Of a stretch of 64,000 bases of DNA, positions 24,667-37,600 are shown in pieces (positions within the stretch are counted from its first letter, which is position 1; every line of letters starts with the position of its first letter). The stretch is from the NCBI GenBank assembly GCA_036785705.1, contig JAWUZG010000970.1, positions 4,250,501-4,314,500 of the forward strand, read 5' to 3'. Source of the stretch: Acanthornis magna. Lineage: Eukaryota; Chordata; Aves; Passeriformes; Acanthizidae. The notes below the pieces were generated by a model. That model was not told the origin of the DNA. It ran no database searches and saw only the letters and a list, made by a program, of their open reading frames with translations. A program made the translations under genes and the position numbers.

Positions 24667-24990
24667 TGACTTTGCAACTTGAAGCTTTCAGCCTGTTTTG
24701 CCCTCAGTGCATCTTTCTCCCGGTTGAGGTGTGTGTGTGGGTGGGTGGGTGTGTGACCTTTTTGTCCCCTCTCCTCTGTGCAGCTGTGGCAGGGAAGAGC
24801 TGAGAATGCAGATGTCGTAGATGCCTGGCATTTGGTATGGGTCAAACCATGACACCAGATCCTCCTTCCTGCTTGTCAACCTGCCCACCATCACCCATAT
24901 TTGAAGACCGAGGTATTTACACACTTTTATTTTTTTATACTTTTAGAATCAAATCCCTGCCATATCCTTAGTTTATAGAGCATTCCAATT

Positions 24991-25225
24991 TCATCTCCTT
25001 TCTTCTCTTGTTCTCTTTTTATTTCTGTAGCCAAATAACTTCTTGCTGCTTGCTTTAATTTTCTTTTCAAGGTTTAACTCTCTCTGATTCCTGGCAGTTC
25101 TCACTTTCTCTGTATACTTTCTGACATCCAAAACATAGCTTTCTTTGCCAATCAATTCTTTTTTCCATCCCTTGTAAGCTCCCTGCTTAGTCTTAATATC
25201 CCTTTCGAGATGGCTATTCATTCAG
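24991..25225 (-). mobile_element. Old CR1 LINE ORF2 fragment (EN-RT linker), inverted
   Basis: The minus strand is open for 76 codons and spells a basic, coiled segment: GAYKGWKKE, then DVRKYTEKVRTARNQRELNL, then KKLFGYRNKKRTRE. This aligns with the CR1 ORF2 linker between endonuclease and reverse transcriptase (pattern VY-LWK-G---EY---V--CR---RKAK--LEL-LA--K-NKK-F-KYV-SKRKTRE). The copy stays open but has drifted well away from the CR1 pattern, and nothing CR1-like is clear between it and the LTR end at 24854. Order and strand agree with the RT-core fragment at 23100-23430, so both are most simply one CR1 insertion later split by the LTR. Confidence 0.75.
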
Positions 25226-28200
25226 TTGGAGCTGGGGCCCTCTTGGTAAGTCTTTTCCACCCACTTTGTTGGGATCCAAATTACAAAAAGTTTTTTACTT
25301 TTGACTTGAGAAATTCCAAACTTCCCCCACATTTAAATCCCTCTATTTTTCATGCCAGTTCACTTCACTAACCAGTTCACTTAAAATTTGTCATATGGAT
25401 ATTTCCGAGTATATAATGTTACATAGTGTTTTATGTGTTAAAAATACAAGTACCACTAACTTCAGTTGCAGCTGTGAATGCTCAGCACTTTTGCAAACCA
25501 GACCCTAGAGTCTCCTGTCAGGACCCCAGAAATGAGGAAAACACAATTAGTGACCACCTGTGGAAAAGTGTGATGCCTGGCAAAGCACAGCGACCGAATG
25601 GTAATGGGAAAGGGAGAGAATCCAACTGTGTGAGCTAATATTCAGTGAACACAGCCATATGACTTGGTCTTTTTCTTCCTGCAGCCACCTTACACCACTA
25701 TGCATCTCACAGGTTTTTGTAACAAAAGGAGAAAGAGTACTAAAGACATTATCTTGCCCCAGTACTCATTCCTGATTCACTCCTAGACAGGTCAGTGTGT
25801 AAATGGCCTGTGGAGAAAAAATACCCAACATAACAAAAAAATCCCCAGTGTGCTTGCAATTAAAGATGATATCAGAGAGCAGATTTATGGGATTGGGAAA
25901 GGAAACACAATTATGATTGCAAGGTTCAGAATTCTTTGGAAATTAAAATTTTCCAGGTGCTTAAATTAAACTTTAGTAGTACAATCAGTATGTCTTTTTC
26001 TTTGCTTATTTTTATGTTTTTTAAAGTAAAGTGAAAAAACAGAAGTTCTATCATGAAACTACTTGTAAGCACTGCACTGTTAACTGTATGAATTTTCCAC
26101 ACAGGTCTAAGTAATTTAATTTAATGGAGTAGCTTATAGCAATAGGTTGTTGACCTCTTTATTGGCAACACTGAAGTGGGATGACACACACTCTGCTAGC
26201 ATTTAAACAGACTTTTGCTGTCAGCAGAGAAACTGGGAGCGGACCTAAATATCACATGTACTATTCCACGTTCCTCAGCTATTTGTCTATGCCACATCAG
26301 CATTATCCCTCCTGTCTCACCTTCTCTGACACAGCTTTGCCTTCATTAATCTCTTCCCTCAGGGATCCAAATCTCTGCGTTGGGATCCAAATTTCATCTT
26401 CCTCATGAAACCTTTCTAGCCACTGCTCTCAGCACATCTTTCTCCTTGCCTAAAATGTCTGAGTCCTCTGAGTGCTTGTGCACAGTCCGTTTTCTTCTCC
26501 CAGTCCTAGTCTTACTGTCCAAACAGCCTCAACTCCCATTTTAAATAGTAGGTCCTCATCTATTCATTTTTGCTGTTGTATGGCAACTGCCTCTGACCAT
26601 CTACCCTTCTTTGTTGCCATGTCTCCCTTTCCTGTGTTCCAACACATAGGATATACAGAGTCTTTGCACCTACCTCATTATTAACTGTTTGCCCTCAAAT
26701 TTTTACCCAGCCAGCTAGATTCAGTTTTCTCTACTTAATGATCTAGACTCCTCTTTAGCACACTGCTCCCTCTCTCTCTTCCTTCCCCTGTCCAGTGTAT
26801 ACTCTAATTCTGTTTTTGTTTTCCAGCCAGCACTAGGTTCATCCATACTCTCATCCACTATCACTTTCCTTCTTTCTCCTATTGGTTCCTGCAGTCTCCT
26901 CATCATTCTTCTGCATTGTCCTTTTCCACAAATAGTTGGAGATTTTCTTCTTAATCTCAAGAATATCTTGTGGCAGTGATTATGACAGGTCAATTCACAC
27001 ATCCAAGATCAAAACATTTCTTTTAATCAACTTTACAGGTTTTTCTTTTATGCTCAGTATATATCCCATTCTTCAGATAATGTTGTGGTGCTTGGTGTTA
27101 GAAAAATGTGCATGAAATCCTCTACTTCCCTTTTAAATATATCTCCCCTATCTTTCTCCCCCTATTTACTGAGATGGAAATAGCTCAGCCTGTTAGCCAC
27201 ACTGGATTTTTTTTTCTTTTTTGCTTCTCTTTTGTGAATACAGTTAAACAAACTTAGACAGAACATCAAGAATGGAAAATTGGACATATAAATATATAAA
27301 GAAATTAAGATATTGCAAGAGAAAGAGAGGAAAGTATTTTAGATGGACAGTTTACAAACCCACAACACTCTTAGAAGTGACTGCTGCTCCATGGATACAC
27401 CTGATCTGACAGACAGCTGTTTTATTTGATAACTCCGTGCTTCAAATCAAATAGGTCACCTCATACCAGTTTCTAACACTTTTTAAGAAATGTTTTATTT
27501 TACATGGGATGTCTTGCAAGTGCTGTCACACTAGTTAGGGTGAGATGTGATAGACTACAGCATTACTCAGTCTCATTCATACTTGCTATCCAGAATTAGC
27601 ATCAGCAGTGCCACAACCTATACTTGATTTAGTGACTCTTGCAGACACAGGGTTTCCTTTTATGTACAATCTGCCTATTTTGGCTTCTCTTGTAGTATGA
27701 GTTGGTATGAGGAACCCCAGCTTTGAAGCTATCATGCATGGAGAAAAAACAAAAAACACAAACCACAAAAAACCCAACACTGATTTAAGTGTGAAGTAAC
27801 AAACCTACTCTCCATAAGCTGTGCATACTGTGAAATGACACTATCCCAGCAGAACGCTGCATCTGCAGAATCCTGCAATGTCCTAATGAAGACAATCTGC
27901 CAGAGAACAAAGATTAGCCATGTCTGAGACCATGGCAGGTCAATTCAATCAGAGAAATTCAAAGGCATGTTGGGTGGGTAATTTTGGAGCAGACTATTAC
28001 TATCACTAATGTAAGCCACATGGCAATATTTCAATTCCAACGCTTTCATCTGATGATAAAACAGTCTTTCAGGAATATAACACCAGAAAAGACAAAAAGC
28101 TAAATGTCTCCATCACAATTACACACCCCTGTACAGTGAATGGTGTAGTGGTGGGAGTTGTTTCAGAGAGTTAAAACAGGGTGAAGGGGGCTTTCTTTTC

Positions 28201-31200
28201 TAATTAGCTTATTTAGGAGTTAAAATTGTAATTTTGTTCTGAATATATAACTAACCGAGTAACTTAAAACCTTGAGCTCTGCGTACCTTAGGATGAAGAC
28301 CAAGAAGCCTGAACACTATATCCATGCAGCTCTGATTAGCTAGTTCCATGCCTGCACTGAGAATGAGGCACGTTTCGTAATAGTTGAAATGGCTCTTTCA
28401 ATGCTGAGTTACAACATAGGTTAACCACCTGAGAGGTAAAGAGTGCCAGACAGCACTACAAATTTTTTTCAGAAGCAGTGGCTAAGTGGGGGCTTGCTTT
28501 GTCTGGTTGGCTTAGCCAAAGACCTGGGATATGCATCATGACGAGTCACCTTTAACCTGGTTTTCAAACATGCCTCCAACCACTAGTAGTGGAGTTAATC
28601 GAAATAGGCCCAAAGCCTGTTTGTAAGGTTTGTGAACCTTAACAAACCATTTTCTCAACAGACCATCCTGGTCTAAATTTTGAGTTCACAATGAAAGCTG
28701 AAACCAAGACAGTGCTTGGTGGTTTGGGATTTGACAGAGAGTATTTCACATGGCCCTAGGATAAGGAAAAGGATAAGGATAAGGAAATACAGTGTGGCTG
28801 TGTCTACAAAAGAGAACTAAATCCCTGAAAACTGGATTGGTAAAATAGCAGCACTTTTAAAAAAGTATAATGTGAAATGACAGACTAAGTATTTTTCTGG
28901 TGTTTCTGCAAAAAGCCAGCACTTAGGATGGATTTGGCACCATTTCAACTTCACTGTCCTATATTTGTCTAGCCCACAACTTTCTTCACAACTAGCTGAA
29001 GATCTGGCTTTTGGATGAATGGGAAGATCTTCCAAGAATCCAGGAAGAACTGTGAAAGAACAGACAGTACTCTTGGGAAAGAAACATAAAATTTTGATAG
29101 GTCTGTTAAAGCTTCAGGAAGGAAGTGAACCTTTGATATAACAACCCTTATGCTTCTCTTGCAATCAGCCCCATGCAAAGCTGGTGAATGGAGCTCATGA
29201 ACTGAAGCACAGCTCTTGTACACAAACAGTAACAGACAGGAAAATAGCGCCTCAATTCTTCTATCTGACATGAAATATAACTCCTAAACAATTATTGGTC
29301 ATTTTTTCAGAGTTTGTAATTAACCGTGTACCTGGCATAACAGTGGAGATCCTCCTGTAAAACAGGACCATGGATATTGTGGACGCTTTTACAGCGGTTG
29401 CTTTCTATAGTTTTTGAGAAGAGACAATGAAGCCAATGGACATTATTAGCTCCAACCATCTTGGATTAAGGGTGTTAGTTCTAATAGAGAAAAAAAAAAG
29501 TATTTCATTCTCTAATATCTGTTCTGTTTTGTTCTGACTCCAGCTTTATAAAGCACATTGAAATGGAGTCTCCCTCTCCTCCACCAATAATTTAGAAAGC
29601 ATACTGAAATTATATTTATCAAAGGACTGACAAAAACAATTTGGCCACAGCGAACAAATGAAGAACACTGACTATCAGCAAGATTGGCTGGTATTAATTT
29701 GCTTTGTTCTGTGGGATTCACTGAGGTTAGGGACAACCAGGTGATGATTGGCCTCTAGAACCCTACGCTGATTCCTGCAGATAGAATCGGACGTGTAACT
29801 CTCCCAAACATGAAAGAGATGTAAGTGTGTAAATCTATGCCTTATGATGAAATATATCCCATGAAAAAATCCAACTTCTATTTTGTGCTTGTGTCATAAA
29901 ACTTAAAAGAAGTGCTAATTTTAGCTGGGAGGGAACTATTATGGCCTAGTTATAAATCTGTGCAAGGAGCAGTTTGCAATTGAAATACTGACAAACTCTC
30001 AAGCAGAATGGTGCAAGTGGGTGCGCCAGTAACATCCCCTCCAAATTCTACTCCAGTACAGTCAGTGTGTCTCATGCCAGCATTTAGATTCCACAATTAA
30101 ATAACCAGTACAAAGAGGGGAAAATAGTAATTTCTGAATTACTGTCCCTCTTCAGAAAATAACCACAGAAACAGGGTAATTTTGTTACTAGTGGTTCAGA
30201 CGTTCTAACAAAGCTGTCAAAAGAGAAAGCAATATATTCCTTCTGGTATATGTAAACAGGAGAAGAGGAGGAGTAAGAAATTGGTTACAACAGTATTGGT
30301 GTGACAAAGAGAAAGAATTCTGTGTTGTGCTTAGAGACAATGAAATGTTTTTTAGATTCTTCTTTGCCTATTTCATAAGACTATCCCATCATCTTTTACC
30401 CCTCTTTGTCTGTTTCATTGCTATTTAAATTATATTTCTGGGTTTTAGTTTTAGTTTCCTTTTTATTTTTTAAAAAATTATTGTAGATTTGAAGCTTAAT
30501 GAATCTAACAAAAACAAGCTTAAAAAAAACCCCTCAATGTTAACATCTTTATCATATCAAGGTGCCTTAATCAATGAATCTGTCTTTTTTTACAGTTTGT
30601 CTTCTGTGTCCTTTCCTGGCCAAACTGCTATTAAGACAGAATGACATTTCTGTTTTATAATCCCACTGACGGAATCAATGAGTATGCTTACTAATTAGGA
30701 TTATTGGAATTTCCTGTCTCTCTGTTTCATAGTAGCACTCCACCTCTGCCTGTCAATCATAACTTCTGACTCTATCACATTCTGCTTTTTTAAATGAACT
30801 AAAATGTTTGGCTTGGCCCTGTGCCAAGAATAGGGTCATTCACAAACTTGTAATAACATATCCTTAGCTGATGTTTCTTAGTAACATGTGTAAATAGGAA
30901 AAAACACTTGTACTGCGGGGGTTTAGTTTGGCCACATGTGACTACAGTTAAAGAACATGGGAAGAAAATCAGTGGTCTTTCCATGATAGCTGTCCAGTTG
31001 AACAGCTAGCACACAGTACAGACACAGCAGTGCAGGCACAGCTGAAGTTAACCACTTTCTTCACTCAGCAGCAAACAAGTGCAGCATGTCCCTTCTCTGC
31101 TAGGAACCAGATGTGCAGCCTCTGCCTGGAGCTGAGGTGAGGAGCTGAGCCTTAGAGAGGAGTCTAGCAAAAAGATGAAGCCTACCAGAATATTCCTTGT

Positions 31201-33969
31201 GATATCTTCTATTTACCTCTGGCAACACTGAGCTTTTGTTACAATTACAATCACATTTTGGGATTAATGACATTACAAGTGGTTTCTTGGTAGCACCCTC
31301 TTGGTAAAAGCAGAATGTTAGTGTCACTATGAGAGACGGGCTAAAGCTGTGAAGTTTGGGCCAGGGTTTGGTTCTTGGATAAGTGAAAATGTTTGAGATC
31401 AAGGGTTTTACTCTAACCATTACAGGAATAGGCTGCCTTTCAGCTTGGCTTAGACTTTGATACTCCTAGCAACCAAAGTTCAGGAACTCATGAACTGAGG
31501 GTATTCAGATTCACAGAACAAATTTGCCCTGTGTTTTGTTGCAGAGTAAGATGGAGAAATAGGAGGTTTGATATGGAAATAAAACATTAGAGATAAATAT
31601 ATTAAACATATGAAATGATCTTAAAACTATTTTTCCTTCCAGAAGCCACAGTCACTTTCATTATTCAGATTTTTACTGGTTGTTTCAGATTAAGTTGCAT
31701 TAGCATAGTCATTCCACAGTGCAAACAGCTGCAGGCAGAAAATTGTTATTAAGACAAAGAGAAAAAAATACTATAAGTGCAAAACATTTCAGTTATGAGG
31801 TACTCCATACACATTGCTAGTACAGCAACTGCCCAGCTCTACACTGGGCATACTAAATCTTTCCTGCTGCTGACTCTGTTCTTTCAGGATCAGCTATGCT
31901 GCCTCAGCCTCACAGAACTACCCACCCACCTGCATGAAACCTGTAACTGGGGAAACCTGCAGACCACATGCCATAGCTGCCCCCTTCAAGGGCCAGGTAC
32001 CTATTTTGAGGTATGAATACAACATTTTGGGACCACTGTAGTCAGTCTAAGATGGAGTTTGGCAATGTAAAAATAACGGGTTTTCAAAGGAAGAAGAAAA
32101 CCTAAACTGTAAGATAGAGATGTTTAAAAAGAGTCTTATCTGAGGATTTTCCCCCCGGCCTTGCAGCAATTTGCAACAGCAAAGAATGTGTCATTCCCTT
32201 GCTGCTCTCCATAGGGATAACGTATGCCTGATCTGCCCATAAGATTTAAACAGAAGGACACTGTATAGTTTTCTTCATTAAAAATTTCTCTTTGCCTCTT
32301 ACCATCTTGAGAGAATTTGTCTAAAAATGATCCAGCACAACAGGGCTGTGTTTCGAAGGCAAAATGAATACACCATGTACTGGGAAGAATCCTTCATGTG
32401 TGGTTTGGTGGTTATGGCAGGAAACTGGCAGACACGGCTCTTGGGAATTGGAGTTTGATGAGATGCTAGTGTGCAGCAAAGCAGATTTAAGGCAGGTGGA
32501 AAATGAAACAGCATTCAAAAATGATGTGGCTGGATTATCATTCCTACTGTGCAATAGGACGCAAAAGCACAACCTCTGGACTGGTCCAGGATGAAGTACT
32601 GAACGTTTTGTTTTTCATATAAGCCTAGCAGAACTATCACGTAACTTGTATATATCTAAGCGGGTGACTGCTCTATTTTTCACATACTATAGAGTTTCTC
32701 ATATGGGAAACTGGAAAGTAAGTCCACATCTTGGCCCAGCCTGTGGCTGCAAAACTGGTTTAGCAGCATATCCAAATATTTCCCTATCATTGATCTACCA
32801 ATGGGAGTTAGATGGACATCCATTTCAAGTCAAGCTAGGGTATGCATGAGGCCAATCTCATTTTCATGCAGGGTTAGTCTGAGTGGAACAGATCTACAGC
32901 TGCTATTGCCAAAGAATATAAAAATCTCTAAATTTTTTTAACATTCTTTCTCCACTTCTCTCTTATTCTTTTACATATTAGATCCAAACTTTCTTTTGTT
33001 AGATTATGGATTCCATTATACATTATTAGTTATTGCAAAATTGAGATAATGCATTGCACTGCACTGTTACAATGCAAGAGACAGTGGGAGTAATTACAAA
33101 AGTTCACTGGGTTAAAAGCAATAGCAATAGATGGAGTTATCTGACTTTCCCATATTCAGTGGATGCCTCTGAAGATGATATATACGATATGGTGTGAACA
33201 CTGCAAATATAGGCAACATGATACCAGAATGGAATTTTTATGCTATTAAATCAGTGACAAGAAGTTCAAAGTAAGTTAATAAGAGTGCCCAGAATAAGCT
33301 GCAGGTTTCCAGAAGCTAGACAGAAACATTTAAGCTGAGTGCTTTTCCCTTAAACAAATATGATGTACTCTCTATGAGGCAGAACACTGTTGACTTTTTT
33401 GAGGGAGCAAATATTTTATTCCAGAAAGGCTGAAGCTATCAATCTAGCCTAAGTTCACTACAGTTGGAAGAAACTAGTGCAGGAAAATAGGATTTTATGT
33501 GATAGTCTATATACCCTTCCTCACACATAGGGTTCCTCCCATATACATAATGAAATTTCTTCATGTGATAGCACTTCTGGTACATACACAGCACTTTCAC
33601 ACGAGAAAAGAATAAAGACCGTGTAAGCAGCAAAATAATCTTAAGAACTATGTCACATATCTGATGCCTTTGTGTTTCATTTGTCACCATTGGCACTATG
33701 ATATGGCTGATTCATGTAACTCCCTTAAAACTTGTAATTCAAACATGATTTTAAGAGAACCTTGTTACTCTATTACAAGGAGATATTCAATGTTTAGATA
33801 GCTGCTTGGCACTTGACATAGACATCTTCAAACAGACAGGACTAATATCAAGGCTCATATGTAAAATATAGAATGAATCAACAATGTTGATTCACAGCTG
33901 TGAAAAGCTGATTTAACCTTGACCAGAGATGCTGGAAGGGAGCCTGTGTGAATTAAGGCAGCAGAGATC
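25226..33969. other. Long unique stretch, no gene recognised
   Basis: Close to 9 kb without an assignable repeat family or gene. 26.2-27.2 kb is pyrimidine-rich on the plus strand, and short frames there (26181-26408, 26472-26684, 26721-27002 minus) reflect that composition. A small perfect hairpin (7-bp stem, 4-base loop) lies at 28624-28641. Frames such as 28969-29271 minus, 31100-31420 minus and 32364-32594 plus show no domains. If the window lies in an intron or intergenic desert, this is its plain background. Confidence 0.45.
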
Positions 33970-34050
33970 AGGGCCAAATCCTCAGCTGGTAAAACTGTCA
34001 GAGCTGCACTGAGGTAAATGGTGTTAAATCCCCACTATCAAATGGGACAG
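33970..34050. repeat. Fragment of ancient sauropsid palindromic repeat
   Basis: GGGCCAAATCCTCAGCTGGT followed by AAA, GAGCTGCACTGAGGTAAATG and GTGTTAAATC reproduces the left arm of an old repeat I know as 'gggccagatcctcagctggtgtaaatc...gagctccattgacttcaatgg...'. That repeat is roughly palindromic. Here the first 20 bases are almost intact and the rest is eroded. The family name is not recalled. Confidence 0.6.
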
Positions 34051-34587
34051 TGCATGTTACATTATCAAAAAAAATCAACTTTAAAGTATGAAAATGCAGA
34101 TAGGAAGCTCAAGAAGAACAAACAGTTTTCAGAAAAGGAAAAGCTCCTATTTATTAAATAAGGGTTAAGCATATGGCCAGTAAACTTCCCTTTAATTGAT
34201 CCATTATGCTTTAAAAATCAAATTAAAACCATTCTTAAGGATACATGAAATAGTTAAAGCCACAAGAATGTCGCTTGGTTGGGTAACAGTAAGGCAGTAA
34301 ATCAAATCTTTTTGTAGGCCCAGTGAATGCAGGGCAAACAATAACTAAACAGACAACAGCACCAGAGCTGCATCCTTTGAACTGGACTCTGAAACAGATA
34401 TATACCATGTTTTGCAAAAGCAACACAATAGCATGCTGCAGAGAGCATATGGAAAGCTAAAGCAAACAAACAAAAATTCTGTCTCCTTTTTACTTTCAGT
34501 CATAAAAAGCCATGAGGAAGTTGAGATACAAGGACATTACAACTGCTTTCAAACAGGTCACTCTGCTATGTGAGGTCAGCAGTACTG

Positions 34588-34685
34588 CTGCTATTGACTT
34601 CAGCTGAATCAGGGTTTGGCACAATGGTTTTAATTTATTACATTACTGAAGTTGTACACTGATATAAATCCACACAGAGCAAAAC
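34588..34685. repeat. Fragment of ancient sauropsid palindromic repeat
   Basis: TGCTATTGACTTCAGCTGAA, TCAGGGTTTGGC and, after a gap, GTACACTGATATAAATCCAC match phrases of the same old repeat group ('ccattgacttcaatgga - atcaggatttggccc', 'ttacactgatgtaaatc'). It lies 0.5 kb from the 33970 copy and might be the other end of one insertion. Confidence 0.5.
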
Positions 34686-37600
34686 TGAAATAATGCTGTA
34701 GTTAATCAGGCCTAATGAAACAATGGTCCTCTAGGTCAGAAATACAGCTGTATCTCTGATGTTAGGATAAATACACGCTCAACTTTGAAATTAGTTAAAA
34801 AGATTCTTGCTGTGGATCATATACAGTGAGGCTAACCAGCACAACCCTCAGATCTCTGTGATATGGAAAAAAATGTCTCACAAAGAGATGCTAATCCATA
34901 ATTTTAATGATCCCTCTGCCAAAAGAAATTCCATTGGCTAAGCACTTCTATAAAAATTCAGCCTGATAATATGGATGAAGCCCAACACCAAAAATATTTG
35001 CAGATTCATAAACCTCTTCTTACAGGCTGGGCCACAGCACAGAAATACTTGTGCATATTACTGAAGAGGAGCAAAATGACACATGTGCCATCTGCCCAAT
35101 GTCAACCAGATCACTCAAATATTCTGACTGATCTGTTGCAGATACACTTAAAAAGTTCTTTGTTGAACCGCCTTCAACAAAGAATTACCTACACTCTCAG
35201 AAATTGTAAGGTATTTAAAATAAAGTCTGCTGAGTTAAGTTGGTCTTAATCCTCCCCTAAGCATTCTCAAAGTCAGTATTAAAGATCCCTGAGGAATGAA
35301 GGAAGTGATGGATTTATAATGGCTGATGATTTAGCTTACAGAATAGTTTCTAGTTTGATCATATTGAAAGACACAGACAATTTTTCTGTATGATAGAGAA
35401 ACATATGCTGGTTGAATAGACACCTACTACCCGGAAGTCAAAATCAAGCAGAAAGAACCGACGTACAACAGCATTCTTTTTCACTAGTTCAGGCATCTTC
35501 TTGCTTCAGCATACTCATTATGCCCATAGCTCATTCCTATGGGAGTATGCTGTGTCCAGCCTCAACAGTCACTGCTGGGGTACCTCCTCCCATACCACAA
35601 TTGTCCAGTCTGTCGTTTCCTGGTCTCTGCTCATGTCGTGGGAGCATGTGAATGAGGTCACTCATGCAATCCATGCTTGAAATGCTCTCAAGTCAATGGC
35701 TGGCACTCACTGCCCTGCAGCATGCAGCACATTCTGCTGTGATGAGGAGAAAAGCTGAAGCAAACACACCGCTTTGAGAATGACTGCAATTCTCCCTGAT
35801 CTCTGTGGGTGACTTCAACAACGGTAAGCTACAGAAGAATGTTCTGCACCTTACTGAAGATACTCCTGTAAAAAGTAATATTTGTATTGCATTGAGACAC
35901 TTATAGACAAACAATTCAGCCACCAAGAATTCTGTTCATTTATTTAAAAATATTTTTGTTTGATTATGCTACCTTGTTATTTATGCATCTCTCAAAAGAA
36001 CAGTTACTTTTTGCAGAAAAGACAGTGATTTATTTATTCCAACATCTCTCAACAACACTGCAGCCAGCTTTTGCTCCTAATTAGAACACAAATACTATGC
36101 CTGTATTGATACAGAGAATTTTGGCAAGTTGTTCCAAGCTTTATTGATGTAGCATAATACTTTACTTATATAAATTAACTACTTTCTAACTGAAAAATGT
36201 ATCTTACAAACTTTTTTTTTTGTCCTGAGCTGCAAATAGAGCACAGATATGGAAAACAATTCAACTTCAGAAGTCTTCTGCTTAGCAAGCCAATAAACAA
36301 ATCTACACCAACTAAAAATAAAACACATTCCTTTTCATTCCACAGAGCAAGAAAATTATCACAGAGATAAATTTCTCCCCTTTAGCTTCACACTAATTAA
36401 AATCCACTGTTTTAAAAGGACAGTGCAAGCAAAGGGCATTTGCCACAATCTTGGCATTTGAGAAAGAAAAGAATGAACAGAACCTTGTAGTGTCAGAGGG
36501 AGAAATATGATGATTTCAGCAGTTTAAGAAAAACACAGTATTATAGGTATTGCAAAAAGTTAGCAAAGGGCAAGAAAATTTTTTTATGGCCTGGGATATA
36601 TGTTTAGATAAATGACATGATAGTTCCAAAGAACACAAATGAAAAAAAAACTGCTTCAAGTTCATGAAATGACAGACTATGGGAAAAGCAAGAGAGAATT
36701 TGACCTAAAAACCTATTTCTTAGAATATGATTTCTACTCTAAAATTCAAAGGGAAGCCAAAACTAATAAACAATTATACAGTGTCAATGCTTATGCATAT
36801 CAAATCATGATGTGCAAGACAAAGAATATCAGCAGCTCAAGTTACTAAGTGAACACCCAGTGAGGTGTATCAGTTCCTCAAAACATTCATGGGACAATGA
36901 GATGGCTGAGAAAGGCTGCAGCAAACTCACTCTCTTAAACACAGCACAAAAGGCCAGTAAAGATGTGTGACTGGAGCCAACTGGATCTTTGGAGTGCACC
37001 ACTGAACAGGAGTGGTTTCTTCAGTGTCGGTAACACTGAATGTATGAATACGGGCATTGCTGCTCAGGTCATAAACACATAAGTACAATAGTGTATTTAC
37101 AGTTGTGTTAAACAGCAAAGAAAAAAACCTGTGAGGAATGATACATAGAAAACTGCCCCCCAGCTTGATAGTCACAGCTGCAATGCCAAGCCAGACTGTC
37201 CACTTGAGAACAGACCAAATATGTCTCAAGTCAGAAAGAAACATCACAATGGGGTTAATCTTTCAGCCACAGACAGTGGGCATGGCTGTCCCAACTGCCA
37301 ATGTGGGATACCAGTGGCATCCCAGCTAGGCAGCAGTGCAAAGCAAGAGGTGAAACTGGTCTCTCACTGCAGCTTGAGGGGATCATAGATGATAACAGTA
37401 AAGTACAATTCAGCAGATGGGAAGGAGTTCATTCCTATTTAAGCAGAAGCATAATATAACACTGAATTTGCTGAAATCTAGATTTGCTATTATAAAATGG
37501 GTAATAGCAGCTCTAACAGGTAAGAGGGTGTGAGAAGAGTACCATGGACGCATTTGCGTTTTCCTGCCCACACCTTTTTCCCACAGCCAGTGAGTCTTGA

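Larger units (their letters stand above)
23791..24854 (+). mobile_element. Solo LTR of a bird endogenous retrovirus (ERVL-like)
   Basis: The segment starts TGTGTTAATT and ends ACCATGACA, the usual TG...CA form. Inside, in order, are a G-rich 5' part, a TATA-like CATATTTAAG at about 23983, and a long array of degenerate 'CAGCCCATGG / GGACCC / GGAGCAG' phrases (24110-24480) that I recognise from abundant bird LTRs. An AATAAA poly(A) signal lies at 24661, followed by a GT-rich stretch. The flanks read ccagg (23786-23790) and ccaga (24855-24859), an imperfect 5-bp target duplication. No gag, pol or env sequence adjoins it, so the provirus collapsed to one LTR by recombination. The 219-codon minus-strand frame inside it is a by-product of GC-rich repeated phrases. 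Exact family name is not assigned. Confidence 0.8.

Noticed and set aside
28624..28648. Perfect 7-bp hairpin with overlapping second inverted repeat
   Set aside because: Too short and isolated for an RNA gene or terminator; expected by chance in several kb.
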